DNA of 64,000 bases from Acidobacteriota bacterium (GTDB lineage Bacteria; Acidobacteriota; Terriglobia; Terriglobales; Acidobacteriaceae). The position numbers and the translations under genes were made by a program. The notes under the pieces are model-generated. The model was not told the origin of the DNA. It made no database searches and was given only the letters and a program-made list of their open reading frames with translations. Numbering within the stretch: the first letter of the stretch is position 1; the number at the start of each line of letters is the position of its first letter. The stretch spans positions 1-64,000 of the forward strand of contig JAKAFB010000006.1 of the NCBI GenBank assembly GCA_021818105.1, written 5' to 3'. This document shows, one piece after another, positions 26,629 through 36,036 of the stretch.

Positions 26629-26769
26629 ATGCAGTACACAATCTCCAGAAATGGCGCGCGGATGCGCAGCCGGTCACCGCGCACTGTATGTGCGCACGAT
26701 GACAACCCCGCGAGCAGGGGAACAAGCCGAAGCCGATGGAGACCGGAGTCAGCCGGGGTATGGACTTCG

Positions 26770-27159
26770 TTAATCGAAGGCGGGAGATGGGGGACTGCGG
26801 CCAGCATGGGCCTGCAGCATATGCAGTTGCACAGATTGTGAGCCGCTGATGAGGATGCGTGTTCGGGCAGGCCCGCAGAGCGCGTAAGAACCGGATGCGA
26901 CCATTGCCTGATCAAGTCGCACGGCTGCGTGCAAGGAGCCGGGATAGTAAGGACAATGTGACGGGGTAGTGAATGCAGGCCGGGGATCGCCCGTGGCATG
27001 CGCCATGCGTGCCATGAGGGCATCGGACATGGCGCAGTGATGTGCGCCGTTCCGTCGGCAGCAGGGTGGCAGACGCACTTCATCGCTGGCCTGGAGCGTG
27101 GACGTAAGCGGTCCAAGCACAAAGAACAGGACTAGAAGGATGGAAAGCCAGCGGCGCAT
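26770..27159 (-). CDS. Small exported Cys/His-rich protein
   Basis: A 129-residue protein with a signal peptide (MRRWLSILLVLFFVLGPLTS, cleavage near LQAS). The mature N-terminus carries CCRRNGAHHCAM (Cys33, Cys34, His40, His41, Cys42) and Met-containing residues, and there is a further Cys69 (PSHCPYYPG). The rest is poorly structured. The ligand-rich segment could bind a metal ion in the periplasm. The gene precedes the TonB receptor on the same strand with a 141-bp gap, so they may share an operon. No enzyme motif was seen. I have seen similar proteins in related genomes beside metal-type receptors, but cannot verify this here. Confidence 0.65.
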   Translation of the reverse strand: MRRWLSILLVLFFVLGPLTSTLQASDEVRLPPCCRRNGAHHCAMSDALMARMAHATGDPRPAFTTPSHCPYYPGSLHAAVRLDQAMVASGSYALCGPARTRILISGSQSVQLHMLQAHAGRSPPSPAFD

Positions 27160-27261
27160 CTGCTTTCCATGCTACATGAGTAGCCGCTGGGGCATGCGGC
27201 GCGGCGGCTCAGGTATCATCGAACTGTCACACTTCCCACGATTTCACGCAAGGAATTGTCC

Positions 27262-28557
27262 GTGTCACAAGAGAACGCATCGTTGTCATCTACGCCGTTT
27301 TCCACGCAGGCTACAGGTACACGCCCATTACGCATTGCCCTGTTCGGCTTTGGAACGGTGGGCAGTTCGGTTGCCCGCATTTTGGTGGAGTCCAGGCCGG
27401 AGGGTCTGGAACTTACGCATGTGTTCAATCGCAATGTGGACCGCAAGCGTGTGGAGTGGACTCCGACGGGCGTGGTGTGGAGTGAGGACGCGGATGCGGT
27501 GCTGGCGTCAGACGTGGACGTGATTGTGGAACTGGCCGGCGGGTTGGACCCCGCGGGCACATGGGTGCGCCACGCACTGGAAGCCGGCAAAAGCGTGGTG
27601 ACGGCGAACAAGAAGCTGATTGCCTATCACGGCGTGGAACTAGAGCGACTGGCTGCGGCGAAGGGCGGACATCTGAAGTATGGCGCAGCGGTTGCAGGCG
27701 GCATCCCGGTGATTCCCGGTATTGAACAGGGGCTGGCGGGCGACCGCATCGAGCGCATGCAGGGCATTTTGAACGGCACGTGCAACTTCATCCTGAGCAA
27801 GATGGAGACTGGAGCTGAGTATGCCAACGTTCTGGCGACGGCGCAGGCAAAGGGGTACGCGGAAGCCGATCCGACGGAGGACGTGGGCGGGTTTGACGCG
27901 CGGGCAAAGCTGGCAATTCTGATGCGGCTGGCCCTGCGCGTGATTGTGGATCCAGAAGAGATTGTGCCGCAGCCCATTACGGCCGTGACGGCGGTGGACT
28001 TCAGCTATGCGCACGACTTGGGCTGCACAATTCGCCAGGTGGCTCGCGCTGAGGATGTGCGCGGCACGGTGGCGGCGACGGTTGGGCCCATGCTGGTGGA
28101 CAAGAATTCGCCGCTGGCGTGGTCGCGCGGCACGGAGAACATGGTGATCCTGACGGGACGCTATGGTGGCGACGTGGTATTCTCCGGTCACGGCGCGGGC
28201 GGACATCCGACGGCGGTGGCTGTGGTGAGCGATCTGTTGGCGCTTGCGCATGGCTCGCGGCGGGTGGCGATTCCGTCGCTTCCGGCCAAGATTGGTGCGG
28301 AGTTTGAGGTGCCGCACTATATTCGTTTCTTTGTGAAGGACCGGCCGGGCATTGTGGCGGAGATAACCGGAGCATTGGCACGGGAGCAAATCAATATCCG
28401 CGCCATCGTGCAAAAACCCGGCTACCCCGCGGACCGGCTCCCGTTTGTGGTGACAGTAGAGCCGTGCAAGACCTCGGCACTGAAGCGCGCGCTGGCCAGC
28501 ATCAGCCAGATGGATTGCCTGCTGGAGCACCCGTTGGACTTGCAGATGCTGGAGTAG
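27262..28557 (+). CDS. hom: Homoserine dehydrogenase
   Basis: A 431-residue enzyme reducing aspartate semialdehyde to homoserine, the branch leading to threonine and methionine. It has an NAD(P) Rossmann site (ALFGFGTVGSSVARIL), the catalytic segment (GGIPVIPGIEQGLAGDRIER, GTCNFILSKMETGAEYANVL, TEDVGGFDARAKLAILMRLA), and a C-terminal ACT regulatory domain (IRFFVKDRPGIVAEITGALA) for feedback by threonine. GTG at 27262 has AAGGA upstream with normal spacing; TTG at 27256 is a possible alternative. No attenuator was recognised upstream. Confidence 0.95.
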   Translation: MSQENASLSSTPFSTQATGTRPLRIALFGFGTVGSSVARILVESRPEGLELTHVFNRNVDRKRVEWTPTGVVWSEDADAVLASDVDVIVELAGGLDPAGTWVRHALEAGKSVVTANKKLIAYHGVELERLAAAKGGHLKYGAAVAGGIPVIPGIEQGLAGDRIERMQGILNGTCNFILSKMETGAEYANVLATAQAKGYAEADPTEDVGGFDARAKLAILMRLALRVIVDPEEIVPQPITAVTAVDFSYAHDLGCTIRQVARAEDVRGTVAATVGPMLVDKNSPLAWSRGTENMVILTGRYGGDVVFSGHGAGGHPTAVAVVSDLLALAHGSRRVAIPSLPAKIGAEFEVPHYIRFFVKDRPGIVAEITGALAREQINIRAIVQKPGYPADRLPFVVTVEPCKTSALKRALASISQMDCLLEHPLDLQMLE

Positions 28558-28613
28558 GCAATAAACGGGCGGGACGGAGCCGCGACAGGTTCGGAGTGGC
28601 TGAGAGGCTGAGG

Positions 28614-28820
28614 ATGATCGATACGGTTTATCGGTGTGAGATTTGCGGCGCAGAGAGTGACAATCCTGTGCGTTGGATTGTCATCCATTGCAGCGATACG
28701 CAGCTGACGGTCTACAAGTGGACACGTGAGGTCGCGGATGCCCCGCATGCTCGGCACTACTGCGGCGAGGCTCACGCGCAGGTTTACATCAGCCGGTGGT
28801 TTCGGTCCTACTGCGGCTAG
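28614..28820 (+). CDS. Small zinc-ribbon-like protein, function unknown
   Basis: A 68-residue protein with Cys8, Cys11 (YRCEICGAE), Cys26 (VIHCSD), Cys50 and His54 (HYCGEAHA), the pattern of a single zinc-ribbon domain. There is no membrane segment or signal. ATG at 28614 has an AG-rich stretch upstream and the Cys pair follows directly. It is 56 bp after hom on the same strand, so it may be cotranscribed. A longer frame upstream overlaps hom and has no support. It probably binds nucleic acid or a protein; which one is not known. Confidence 0.65.
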   Translation: MIDTVYRCEICGAESDNPVRWIVIHCSDTQLTVYKWTREVADAPHARHYCGEAHAQVYISRWFRSYCG

Positions 28821-28827
28821 GCGAGGC

Positions 28828-29904
28828 TCAGGCCGTGCGCGCCGGCGCGGGCCCAGTGGATTCGCGCACGAGGAACTCTGGCTCCATGACAATTTCGGAC
28901 GGATATTCCTTGTCGCGATTTGCGATGCGGTCGAGCAGCACCTGCGCGCCTCGTTGGCCCATTTCAAAGAGGGGCTGGCGCACGGTGGTGAGCGAGGGCG
29001 AGTAGTAGGCCGCAGAGAGAATATCGTCGAAGCCCACTACGGAGACATCCTTGGGCACGGAGAGGCCAGCGTCCTTGAGCGCGCGGATGGCACCGATGGC
29101 TGCAATGTCGTTGAAGCAGAAGACGGCCGTGAAGTCGCGTGATTTTTCCAGCAATGCCTGCATGGGCTTGTAGCCGATTTCTGGCGCCATGGGATGATAG
29201 CCGGTCTTCATGGACCACCCGGAGGTGTCGATGCGCGTGATGTGCGCTGGGTCAATGCGCAGCCCCATCTCCTTCGCCACCTGTTGAATGCTTTCCCAGC
29301 GGTATTCGGAGTCGGGAATCACGCGCGGGCCGCGGATGAAGGCGATGCGGCGGTGGCCGAGTTCATAAAGATGCCTGAGGGCCTTTTCGACGGCGCTGTG
29401 GTGATCGAGGACAATGTTTGTGACGTTCTGTGCTGCGCTGTGGGATGAGATGGCAACGACGGGAACGGGCACGTCAATCTGGTCAGCCGGAGTGTTGAGC
29501 AGCAGAAAGCCATCCACTGCACGCTCGACCAGTAAGCGCGGATATTGCTCGATCATTTCCTTCTTCCAGTCGTGGCAGGCGGTGAAGTAGAAGTAGCGGG
29601 CGAGGGTTAGCTCCTGCACCACGCCGCTCATCACGCGGGTAAAATAACCTTCGCTGAGATCCGGGGCGAGCACGCCCACGCTCATGGAGCGGCTCTGGCG
29701 GAGGGAGCGGGCAAAGTAGTTGGGCCGATAATTGAGCCGTCGCGCCGCTTCAATGACGCGATCGCGCGTCTCCTGCGGAATGGAGCGTGCTGAGGGCGAA
29801 TTGTTCAGGACAAGAGAAACGGTGGTCTGTGAGAGCTCAAGATGCTCGGCCAACATTCTCAGGTTGACGTGTCCTGAGGGTGTGGAAGGCTTTCCCTTTA
29901 CCAT
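28828..29904 (-). CDS. LacI-family transcriptional regulator
   Basis: A 358-residue regulator of sugar metabolism. A helix-turn-helix (NLRMLAEHLELSQTTVSLVL, residues ~13-32) is followed by the hinge (RSIPQETRDRVIEAARRLNY, PNYFARSLRQSRS) and a periplasmic-binding-protein-like sensor domain (VGVLAPDLSEGYFTRVM to FDDILSAAYYSPSLTTVRQP). It is intact. It lies 93 bp downstream of the GH78 rhamnosidase gene, both on the minus strand, which suggests it regulates that gene or a sugar set nearby, perhaps through an imperfect inverted repeat between them (around 29917-29947). The effector sugar cannot be read from sequence. Confidence 0.92.
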   Translation of the reverse strand: MVKGKPSTPSGHVNLRMLAEHLELSQTTVSLVLNNSPSARSIPQETRDRVIEAARRLNYRPNYFARSLRQSRSMSVGVLAPDLSEGYFTRVMSGVVQELTLARYFYFTACHDWKKEMIEQYPRLLVERAVDGFLLLNTPADQIDVPVPVVAISSHSAAQNVTNIVLDHHSAVEKALRHLYELGHRRIAFIRGPRVIPDSEYRWESIQQVAKEMGLRIDPAHITRIDTSGWSMKTGYHPMAPEIGYKPMQALLEKSRDFTAVFCFNDIAAIGAIRALKDAGLSVPKDVSVVGFDDILSAAYYSPSLTTVRQPLFEMGQRGAQVLLDRIANRDKEYPSEIVMEPEFLVRESTGPAPARTA

Positions 29905-29997
29905 GCTGGAGTTGTAACACGTTTGCCATGAATCGGGAAACGGTGTTTCTCTTGAAGTATAACGATTTGGCGCGGGTTACCTGCCGCGCCAATGTGG

Positions 29998-32388
29998 CTA
30001 CCGGGCTGCAATGTGATTAGTTCCGGGCCTGAGGGACCAGGTTTTGTCGTGGAAGACGAAGTTGCCCGCGAGGTTGCCGGGCAGAGAGACAGTAGCATCC
30101 AAGCCCGCGGCCGTCCGCTCATAGTCTACGGTGATGGTTCCCTGCGGGTGCGGAAAGCTGGCCTTGACGGAGTGCAGCGAGCCAAGATGCGGGGCTATGC
30201 GGACCGTTGTAAAGCCCGGGCTGGCGGGCTCAATACCAGCCACGAGCGTGAGCATGTCATAGATAGGATGAGCAGACCATGCGTGTGAGTCAGAGCGCGT
30301 CTTGCCGGGCGTCTCAGGCCACGTGCTGAAGTGCAGCGGCAGAAGCTTGCGCCATGGATCGAGCGACTGCAGGTAGTCATCAGCCATGCCGGCGTGATCG
30401 AGGGCGCGGCCGAGGTAGAAGCGGAAGTAGTAGGAGGCGCTCATCACGCCATCGGGTGTGGTGCCGGGCTCTATGGCGAGCAACTTGCGCAGGACGGCCT
30501 GTTGCTGATCTTTGGGTACAACGTCATAGAGGACGGCCATGATGTTGGACTGCTGACTGAAGACCTTGCGCTCGGAGTTGTCTGCGAGCAGGCCACGCTC
30601 CGGGCTCCAGCACTTGCTGTAGATGGCGGAGCGGACGTGCGCAGCCCTGGACGCATAACCGTCGGCCCGCTGTTGGCTGCCGAGGATCTTCTCCATATCA
30701 GCGGCAGCGTCCAGCGCACCGAGGTACTGGAGGGTGGTGACGCAGGACTCACCCTGCGCGTCGTAGGTGGGGATTTCGCCCTTGGATACCCAGTCAATGA
30801 AGCTCCACCAGGGCAGCTTTTCCAGTAGGCCGTCAGCGCGTTCGTGCGTGCTGAACCAGTCCAGCACGCCGCGGGTGCCGGGCAACAGACTCCGGACAAA
30901 GCCGGCGTCGGGACGGTACATCCAGTAGTCATGCAGCATGCCCACGTAGAGCAGCGAGAAGGGCGGAATGGTCTGCGGCAGAGAACTGGGATAGCGGCTT
31001 CGGGTGAGGCCGTCGGGCGAGCGCGAATCGTCAAAGGCGGCGAGTGCCTGGCGGGCGAGTCGGTCGTCGCCTGCCACGGTGTAGGAGATGAGCGCCTGGA
31101 TGCGGGTGTCGCCCACGTATTGAAGCTGCTCGTAGTAGGGCGTGTCCATGTACGTTTCATGGGCATCGAGGCGGGCGGTACGCCAGCTGATGTCCCAGAT
31201 TTCGGCGAGGTCGGGGTCGCCGGACTTGAACGAGGCACGCTCCTCAAAGGGATATGCGGTGAAGTCGGCCGTAAGAGCGTCAAGCGTGAGGGGTTCGACG
31301 CTGGTTTGGATGTCGAGGTCGAGGTAGCGCCAGGTGCGCCACCAGAGAGGCTCGAAGATACGATGCTGGCTGCCATCGGGCAGGAAGCTATCCCTGAGAC
31401 CACGGGCAACCCGGTCGCCAACATCGTCGCGGTCGCCTTTTTGTTCCTGCTGGTCATACAGCGCCTCAGAGTAGGTGAGCCAGATGTGCGTACCCTTGCC
31501 GCCAGAGACAGACAATTGCGGATAGGCCGTGGTCAGCGCCTTGCGGTCCAGCAGGATGTGGACGTGTGTGTTGGCTGGGACAGTGACAGCTGTGTCAGGA
31601 AAAGTCTTCAGGGAGGCGAGATCCGCCCGGACGGTTTTTCCTACACTTACGGATTTGAACTCCATGTGGGGCAGCATGTCTGGGACGAGGCCCCAGAAGT
31701 TGTCGCCGGTCGTGTCAAAGGAGTGGGCGTGGTTCACGCCGGGGAAGACACTGTCGCGCATGGGCGAGGCGGCGGCAACCCAATTCGTACTGGGGTCGGA
31801 GGGCGAGTTCCAGTTCCAGTCATAGTTGGCGGCATCGAGTTCTTCGCCGGGACCGGCGGCCATGTAGGTGCGCAAACTGACGGAGTGGCGATCAAGCGCT
31901 TTCTGGCCGGCCTCAATCTCAACCTGCCAGTCTTTGGGCGTGCTGATCGAGTCCGCGCCAGCGGCTTCGCTCTCCAGCAGGAAGGCTGTACGGTCGCTCA
32001 TCTGGGCGACGGGGGCGTAGATGCCGAAGTTCCATACGGTGGCGGCGATGAGGTTCGAGCCGGACTTAAGGTACGGGGCAAGGTCAAAGCGCTCATAACG
32101 CCAGTGAGGCAGTTCTCCACGCGCCGGGCCTTCTCCCACGCGCTGGCCGTTAACGAACAGGACAAAGCGATTGTCTGCACTGACGCGCACGGGATAGCTG
32201 GCGGGTGCGGCGGCGAGTTCCAGCGTGCGGCGGAAGTGGAGGACCAGTGGTTCGCGCAGAGGAGCACTAGGATGCGTAATCCAGGCGGCATGCCAGTCCC
32301 GATGAATCGGTTCAGGCTGCGAGGGGCTTTGCGCGTGAAGGACGAGGGGAGCCAGGGCGAGAACGAGCAGAAGGGACGTTGGGCGCAT
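29998..32388 (-). CDS. Exported GH78 alpha-L-rhamnosidase-like glycoside hydrolase
   Basis: A 796-residue secreted enzyme that would cleave terminal alpha-L-rhamnose from plant or bacterial glycans. After a signal peptide (ending LVLHAQ, residue ~20) are the beta-sandwich carbohydrate-binding region (WHAAWITHPSAPLREPLVL, LFVNGQRVGEGPARGELPHW) and the (alpha/alpha)6 barrel from ~390 (DLAEIWDISWRTARLDAHET, DTPYYEQLQYVGDTRIQALI, LPWWSFIDWVSKGEIPTYDA). The C-terminal beta domain ends at ~796. I did not assign the catalytic acids individually. It is linked to the downstream LacI gene and is transcribed away from the pst operon. Confidence 0.9.
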   Translation of the reverse strand: MRPTSLLLVLALAPLVLHAQSPSQPEPIHRDWHAAWITHPSAPLREPLVLHFRRTLELAAAPASYPVRVSADNRFVLFVNGQRVGEGPARGELPHWRYERFDLAPYLKSGSNLIAATVWNFGIYAPVAQMSDRTAFLLESEAAGADSISTPKDWQVEIEAGQKALDRHSVSLRTYMAAGPGEELDAANYDWNWNSPSDPSTNWVAAASPMRDSVFPGVNHAHSFDTTGDNFWGLVPDMLPHMEFKSVSVGKTVRADLASLKTFPDTAVTVPANTHVHILLDRKALTTAYPQLSVSGGKGTHIWLTYSEALYDQQEQKGDRDDVGDRVARGLRDSFLPDGSQHRIFEPLWWRTWRYLDLDIQTSVEPLTLDALTADFTAYPFEERASFKSGDPDLAEIWDISWRTARLDAHETYMDTPYYEQLQYVGDTRIQALISYTVAGDDRLARQALAAFDDSRSPDGLTRSRYPSSLPQTIPPFSLLYVGMLHDYWMYRPDAGFVRSLLPGTRGVLDWFSTHERADGLLEKLPWWSFIDWVSKGEIPTYDAQGESCVTTLQYLGALDAAADMEKILGSQQRADGYASRAAHVRSAIYSKCWSPERGLLADNSERKVFSQQSNIMAVLYDVVPKDQQQAVLRKLLAIEPGTTPDGVMSASYYFRFYLGRALDHAGMADDYLQSLDPWRKLLPLHFSTWPETPGKTRSDSHAWSAHPIYDMLTLVAGIEPASPGFTTVRIAPHLGSLHSVKASFPHPQGTITVDYERTAAGLDATVSLPGNLAGNFVFHDKTWSLRPGTNHIAAR

Positions 32389-32565
32389 GGGTGAGGACCT
32401 GAGATTTCTCGTTCCACAGCTTACCGGAAAGCGATGCCAATGGGGAAATAATTTCTATAACGATCATCGGCCGCTGAGTTTACGCACGGGTTGTCTTGCG
32501 TCGGGACTTAGGTGATGGCACGGATTGACGGGAATTTTGCACTGTATTCCCTTGTTCTTGCAACG

Positions 32566-32583
32566 TTGTAACCTTCTATTCAC
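32566..32583 (+). promoter_or_regulatory. Candidate PHO box upstream of pstC
   Basis: ttgtaac (32566-32572), four bases, tattcac (32577-32583) has the 7+4+7 direct-repeat geometry of a PhoB-binding site, with partial match to the CTGTCAT half-site consensus. It sits 24 bases before the pstC start. The match is weak in the first half, and a clear -10 was not found, so this is a tentative call based on the operon's known control in other bacteria. Confidence 0.3.
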
Positions 32584-32606
32584 ATTTCCCGGTTAGCCTG
32601 TGGAGG

Positions 32607-33698
32607 GTGAGTGTTCCCGTGCCGGAAATTCATATTTCTCAGCCGCAGGTTCAACACAATCCGGTCTCTGCAGAGAATCCGCCAGCATCCGCTGCGGAAG
32701 CGGCTCATATTTCAGAGGTAAGAAGGTTCCTTCTTTCACGTGGCAATTCAGTTATTGTGGATCGGATATTCCACTGGCTTATGGCGCTATGCGCGCTGAG
32801 CCTTTTTGGTATTGTTGCGCTGATTGCCTGGCGGCTTGTGGTGAGCTCGCATCTGACGTGGAGCAAGTTCGGGCTGGGCTTCTTCTACAGGAGCTTTACC
32901 GACCCTGACACGCAACAAACGATGTACTGGGATCCGGTCAACGGGCTCTTCAGCGCGCTGCCATTTTTGTATGGCACGCTGGTATCCTCGATTCTTGCCC
33001 TTCTGATGGCTGTGCCGCTGGCAATTGGCCTTGCAATTTTTCTGACAGAGATGTGCCCCCGAGCGCTGCGCGGCCCGCTAGCCTTCATCACGGAACTGCT
33101 GGCGGCGATTCCCAGTGTGATTTATGGGCTTTGGGCTGTGTTTGTGCTGGTGCCCATCATGCGTGCGCATGTGAATCCGCTGCTCATTCATGCTCTTGGC
33201 TGGACAGGGCTGTTGAATGACCAGAATCCAACGGGACTGGGCTTTCTGACGGCAGGCGTAATTCTGGCCATTATGATTCTGCCCATCATTTCATCGCTGA
33301 CGCGCGAAGTGATGACGGCGGTGCCGCAATCGCAGCGTGAGGCGGTGCTTGCGCTGGGAGCTACGCGGTGGGAGATGGTTCGCATGGGCGTGCTGCGCAA
33401 TGCCCGCATTGGTATTGTGGGCAGCATCATGCTTGGCCTGGGGCGAGCTCTGGGCGAAACCATGGCCGTGACCATGGTGATTGGCAATACGCCGGAGATT
33501 ACGCGTTCCTTGCTTGCGAATGGAAGCTCAATGGCGTCTGTAATTGCGAATGAGTTTACCGAGGCCGTGGGTGACCTGCACGTGAGCGCACTAATCGAAA
33601 TAGCTCTGGCGCTTTTTGTCGTGACGATTATCGTAAATGCGCTGGCCCGTTTGCTGGTGTGGGTGGTTACGCGGGGAGAGCCGTCGCAGGCGCATTGA
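32607..33698 (+). CDS. pstC: Phosphate ABC transporter permease PstC
   Basis: A 363-residue inner-membrane permease of the high-affinity phosphate transporter. A ~50-residue cytosolic leader precedes the first helix (VDRIFHWLMALCALSLFGIV), and a ~50-residue extracytoplasmic segment follows it. The ABC-permease fold ends with the EAA loop contacting PstB (QREAVLALGATRWEMVRMGV). The GTG at 32607 follows GGAGGG very closely; GTG at 32619 in the same frame has better spacing and may be the real start. It heads the operon pstC-pstA-pstB-phoU; no PstS-type phosphate-binding gene is present upstream or downstream in the window. Confidence 0.92.
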   Translation: MSVPVPEIHISQPQVQHNPVSAENPPASAAEAAHISEVRRFLLSRGNSVIVDRIFHWLMALCALSLFGIVALIAWRLVVSSHLTWSKFGLGFFYRSFTDPDTQQTMYWDPVNGLFSALPFLYGTLVSSILALLMAVPLAIGLAIFLTEMCPRALRGPLAFITELLAAIPSVIYGLWAVFVLVPIMRAHVNPLLIHALGWTGLLNDQNPTGLGFLTAGVILAIMILPIISSLTREVMTAVPQSQREAVLALGATRWEMVRMGVLRNARIGIVGSIMLGLGRALGETMAVTMVIGNTPEITRSLLANGSSMASVIANEFTEAVGDLHVSALIEIALALFVVTIIVNALARLLVWVVTRGEPSQAH

Positions 33699-33708
33699 GG
33701 AGACACGT

Positions 33709-34578
33709 GTGAGCGGGGATGCCTTCAAATTCCGGTTCCGAATGCGGGTGATTACCGATGGCGCAGTGACAATACTGGCCTTGCTGGCGACCTTGCTGGT
33801 GGTAGCGCCGCTGGTGGCCATCTTCAGCTACCTGGTGTTCAAGGGCGCAAGCTCGCTGAATCTCGCATTTTTCACGCAGATGCCGAAGCCGCCGGGTGAA
33901 GTCGGCGGAGGCATGGCAAACGCTATTCTTGGCTCCGCCATTCTGCTAGCTGTGGCAAGCGTGATTGGCGTGCCGCTTGGCATAGGCGGCGGAATATATC
34001 TTGCAGAGTTTGGACGCGGGACGAAGCTGGCGAATGCGGTGCGTTTTACTGCAGACGTGCTGAACGGCGTTCCGTCGATTGTAATGGGATTGGCAATCTA
34101 CTCACTGATTGTGGTTCCGCAGAAGCACTTTTCGGCACTTTCGGGCGGTGTGGCGCTGGGCATCATGATGATTCCCACGGTGTGCCGTACCTCGGAGGAG
34201 ATGCTGCTGATGGTGCCGTATGCAGTGCGGGAAGCCGCGATGGGAATTGGCGTGCCGAACTGGCGTTCGGTGCTTTCGATTACGGTACGGACAGCATCGC
34301 CGGGTATCATTACCGGGTGCATGCTGGCATTTGCACGCGTGGCGGGTGAAACCGCTCCACTGATCTTTACTGCCTTGGGCAATCAGTTCTGGAGCGCAAG
34401 CCTGAATCAGCCGATTGCTGCGCTTCCGCTGCAGATTTATGTGTATGCGATTTCACCGTATGACGACTGGCACAGGCTGGCCTGGGGCGGAGCTCTGGTA
34501 TTGATTGCGCTGATTGTACTGGCGGTATCGCTGGTTCGCTACGTGACGAGTCGCGGCGTGTTGAAAGGGGCAAGCTAA
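33709..34578 (+). CDS. pstA: Phosphate ABC transporter permease PstA
   Basis: A 289-residue membrane permease partnering PstC. It has six helices, with the first at ~15-45 ([20 protein letters not shown]), and an EAA loop ([20 protein letters not shown]) contacting PstB. The GTG at 33709 is preceded by GAGGAGA, five bases away, and begins ten bases after the pstC stop codon. A longer frame upstream would overlap pstC and is not supported. Together with PstC it forms the channel. Confidence 0.94.
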   Translation: MSGDAFKFRFRMRVITDGAVTILALLATLLVVAPLVAIFSYLVFKGASSLNLAFFTQMPKPPGEVGGGMANAILGSAILLAVASVIGVPLGIGGGIYLAEFGRGTKLANAVRFTADVLNGVPSIVMGLAIYSLIVVPQKHFSALSGGVALGIMMIPTVCRTSEEMLLMVPYAVREAAMGIGVPNWRSVLSITVRTASPGIITGCMLAFARVAGETAPLIFTALGNQFWSASLNQPIAALPLQIYVYAISPYDDWHRLAWGGALVLIALIVLAVSLVRYVTSRGVLKGAS

Positions 34579-34579
34579 A

Positions 34580-35338
34580 GTGGGTGTAGGTATCGAGGTA
34601 ATCAGCCTGAATGCGTGGTACGGTGCTAATCACACGCTGCAGGACATCAACTTGCATATTCCCGCTAATCATGCCACAGCGCTCATTGGCCCCTCCGGCT
34701 GCGGCAAAAGCACATTTGTGCGCTGCCTGAACCGCATGCATGAAACCAACCCCGTTGCCCGCGTAACAGGCACGGTGCGCATTGGCGACCTTGACATTTA
34801 CAACGATGCGAAGCCGGTGGAGATTCGCCGGCGCGTGGGCATGGTATTTCAGCGGCCTAACCCATTCCCCACCATGTCAATTTATGACAATGTAGCATCT
34901 GGACTGAAGCTGAATGGCTATACCAACAAGCGCGTGCTGGATGAAATTGTTGAGCGGTCACTGGTGAATTCCGCCTTGTGGGACGAGGTGAAGGACGATT
35001 TGAAGAAGAAGTCGGGAGCAAGCCTCTCTGGCGGGCAGCAGCAGCGACTATGCATCGCGCGGGCCCTTGCCGTGGACCCGGAAGTCCTGCTGATGGATGA
35101 GCCGGCCTCGGCGCTTGACCCCATCTCCACCGCGAAGATTGAGGACCTTATCTTTCAGCTGAAATCGCAGTACACAATCGTGATTGTGACGCATAACATG
35201 CAACAGGCGGCGCGTGTTGCGGAGACAACTGGGTTCTTCCTGAACGGGCGGCTGGTGGAATTTGACTCTACGCACAAGATCTTTACCAATCCCAGCGACA
35301 AGCGGACGGAAGACTACATCACTGGCAGGTTTGGATGA
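34580..35338 (+). CDS. pstB: Phosphate ABC transporter ATP-binding protein PstB
   Basis: A 252-residue ABC ATPase driving phosphate import. Walker [10 protein letters not shown] lies near residue 38-46, Q-loop region [20 protein letters not shown] follows, then signature [20 protein letters not shown] and Walker [13 protein letters not shown]. The end ([10 protein letters not shown]) is the typical PstB C-terminus. The GTG start at 34580 follows the pstA stop by one base, with AAAGGGG upstream. The phoU start overlaps its stop (ATGA). Confidence 0.96.
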   Translation: MGVGIEVISLNAWYGANHTLQDINLHIPANHATALIGPSGCGKSTFVRCLNRMHETNPVARVTGTVRIGDLDIYNDAKPVEIRRRVGMVFQRPNPFPTMSIYDNVASGLKLNGYTNKRVLDEIVERSLVNSALWDEVKDDLKKKSGASLSGGQQQRLCIARALAVDPEVLLMDEPASALDPISTAKIEDLIFQLKSQYTIVIVTHNMQQAARVAETTGFFLNGRLVEFDSTHKIFTNPSDKRTEDYITGRFG

Positions 35339-36036
35339 CGCGGATTCGGTTTCAACAAAGTCTCGAAGAACTGAAGGAGAACCTGCTGGTGATGGCGGGC
35401 TTGGCCGAGCAGGCCATTCAACGCGCCATTGAGGCATACCGTGTGCGTGACCTCTCAATTTGCGACCTGGTGAACCGCAGCGAAAATGCAATCAATCGGA
35501 TGGAGCGCGACATTGACCAGGCGGCGCTGGATATGCTGGCGATGGAGCAGCCCATGGCAAGCGACCTGCGCTTCATCCTAAGTGTCATCAAGATCAACGC
35601 CGACCTGGAGCGTGTGGGCGACGCAGCAAAGAGCATCAGTGACCGTGTGCGCAATATGCAGCAGATGGCAGTGGCGGAGTTGCCGGTGGATATTCCGCGT
35701 ATGTCCACGATGGCCGCAGCAATGGTGCGCAGGAGCCTGCAGGCCTTTATTGAAGGCGATGCCGAGGTGGCCCGCTCGGTGCTCACCATGGACGATGCCG
35801 TGGATGCGATGAATCGCACAGCATACAAGGCGCTGACGAAGATGATGGAGAAACAGAGCCACCTTGCTCCGCAGGCACTGAATGCACTGATGATTAGCCG
35901 TTCGCTGGAGCGCGTCGCAGACCATGCAACCAACATCGCCGAGGATGTAATCTTCTGGGTGCAGGGCGCGGACGTGCGGCACTCAAAAGGCCTGAAGGCA
36001 AACAAGGAAACCAGCGATACGGACGAGGGCAGTTAA
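35335..36036 (+). CDS. phoU: Phosphate signalling protein PhoU
   Basis: A 233-residue cytosolic regulator linking the Pst transporter to the PhoR/PhoB system. It contains two three-helix PhoU bundles: [20 protein letters not shown] / [20 protein letters not shown] and [20 protein letters not shown] / [20 protein letters not shown], with the conserved metal-site acidic/Asn patterns. The ATG overlaps the pstB stop. It ends at 36036, overlapping the end of the convergent addA-like gene by 4 bp. No PhoR/PhoB pair is present nearby. Confidence 0.94.
   Translation: MTRIRFQQSLEELKENLLVMAGLAEQAIQRAIEAYRVRDLSICDLVNRSENAINRMERDIDQAALDMLAMEQPMASDLRFILSVIKINADLERVGDAAKSISDRVRNMQQMAVAELPVDIPRMSTMAAAMVRRSLQAFIEGDAEVARSVLTMDDAVDAMNRTAYKALTKMMEKQSHLAPQALNALMISRSLERVADHATNIAEDVIFWVQGADVRHSKGLKANKETSDTDEGS

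Noticed and set aside
29917-29947. Imperfect inverted repeat (aacacgttt ... aaacggtgtt) upstream of the LacI gene as its operator
   Set aside because: The arms differ by one base insertion and the centre does not match a LacI-type operator, so it is not called as a feature.
30844-32394. 516-residue open frame antisense to the GH78 gene
   Set aside because: Entirely antisense to a gene with strong family motifs; its composition reflects GC bias at the third codon position.
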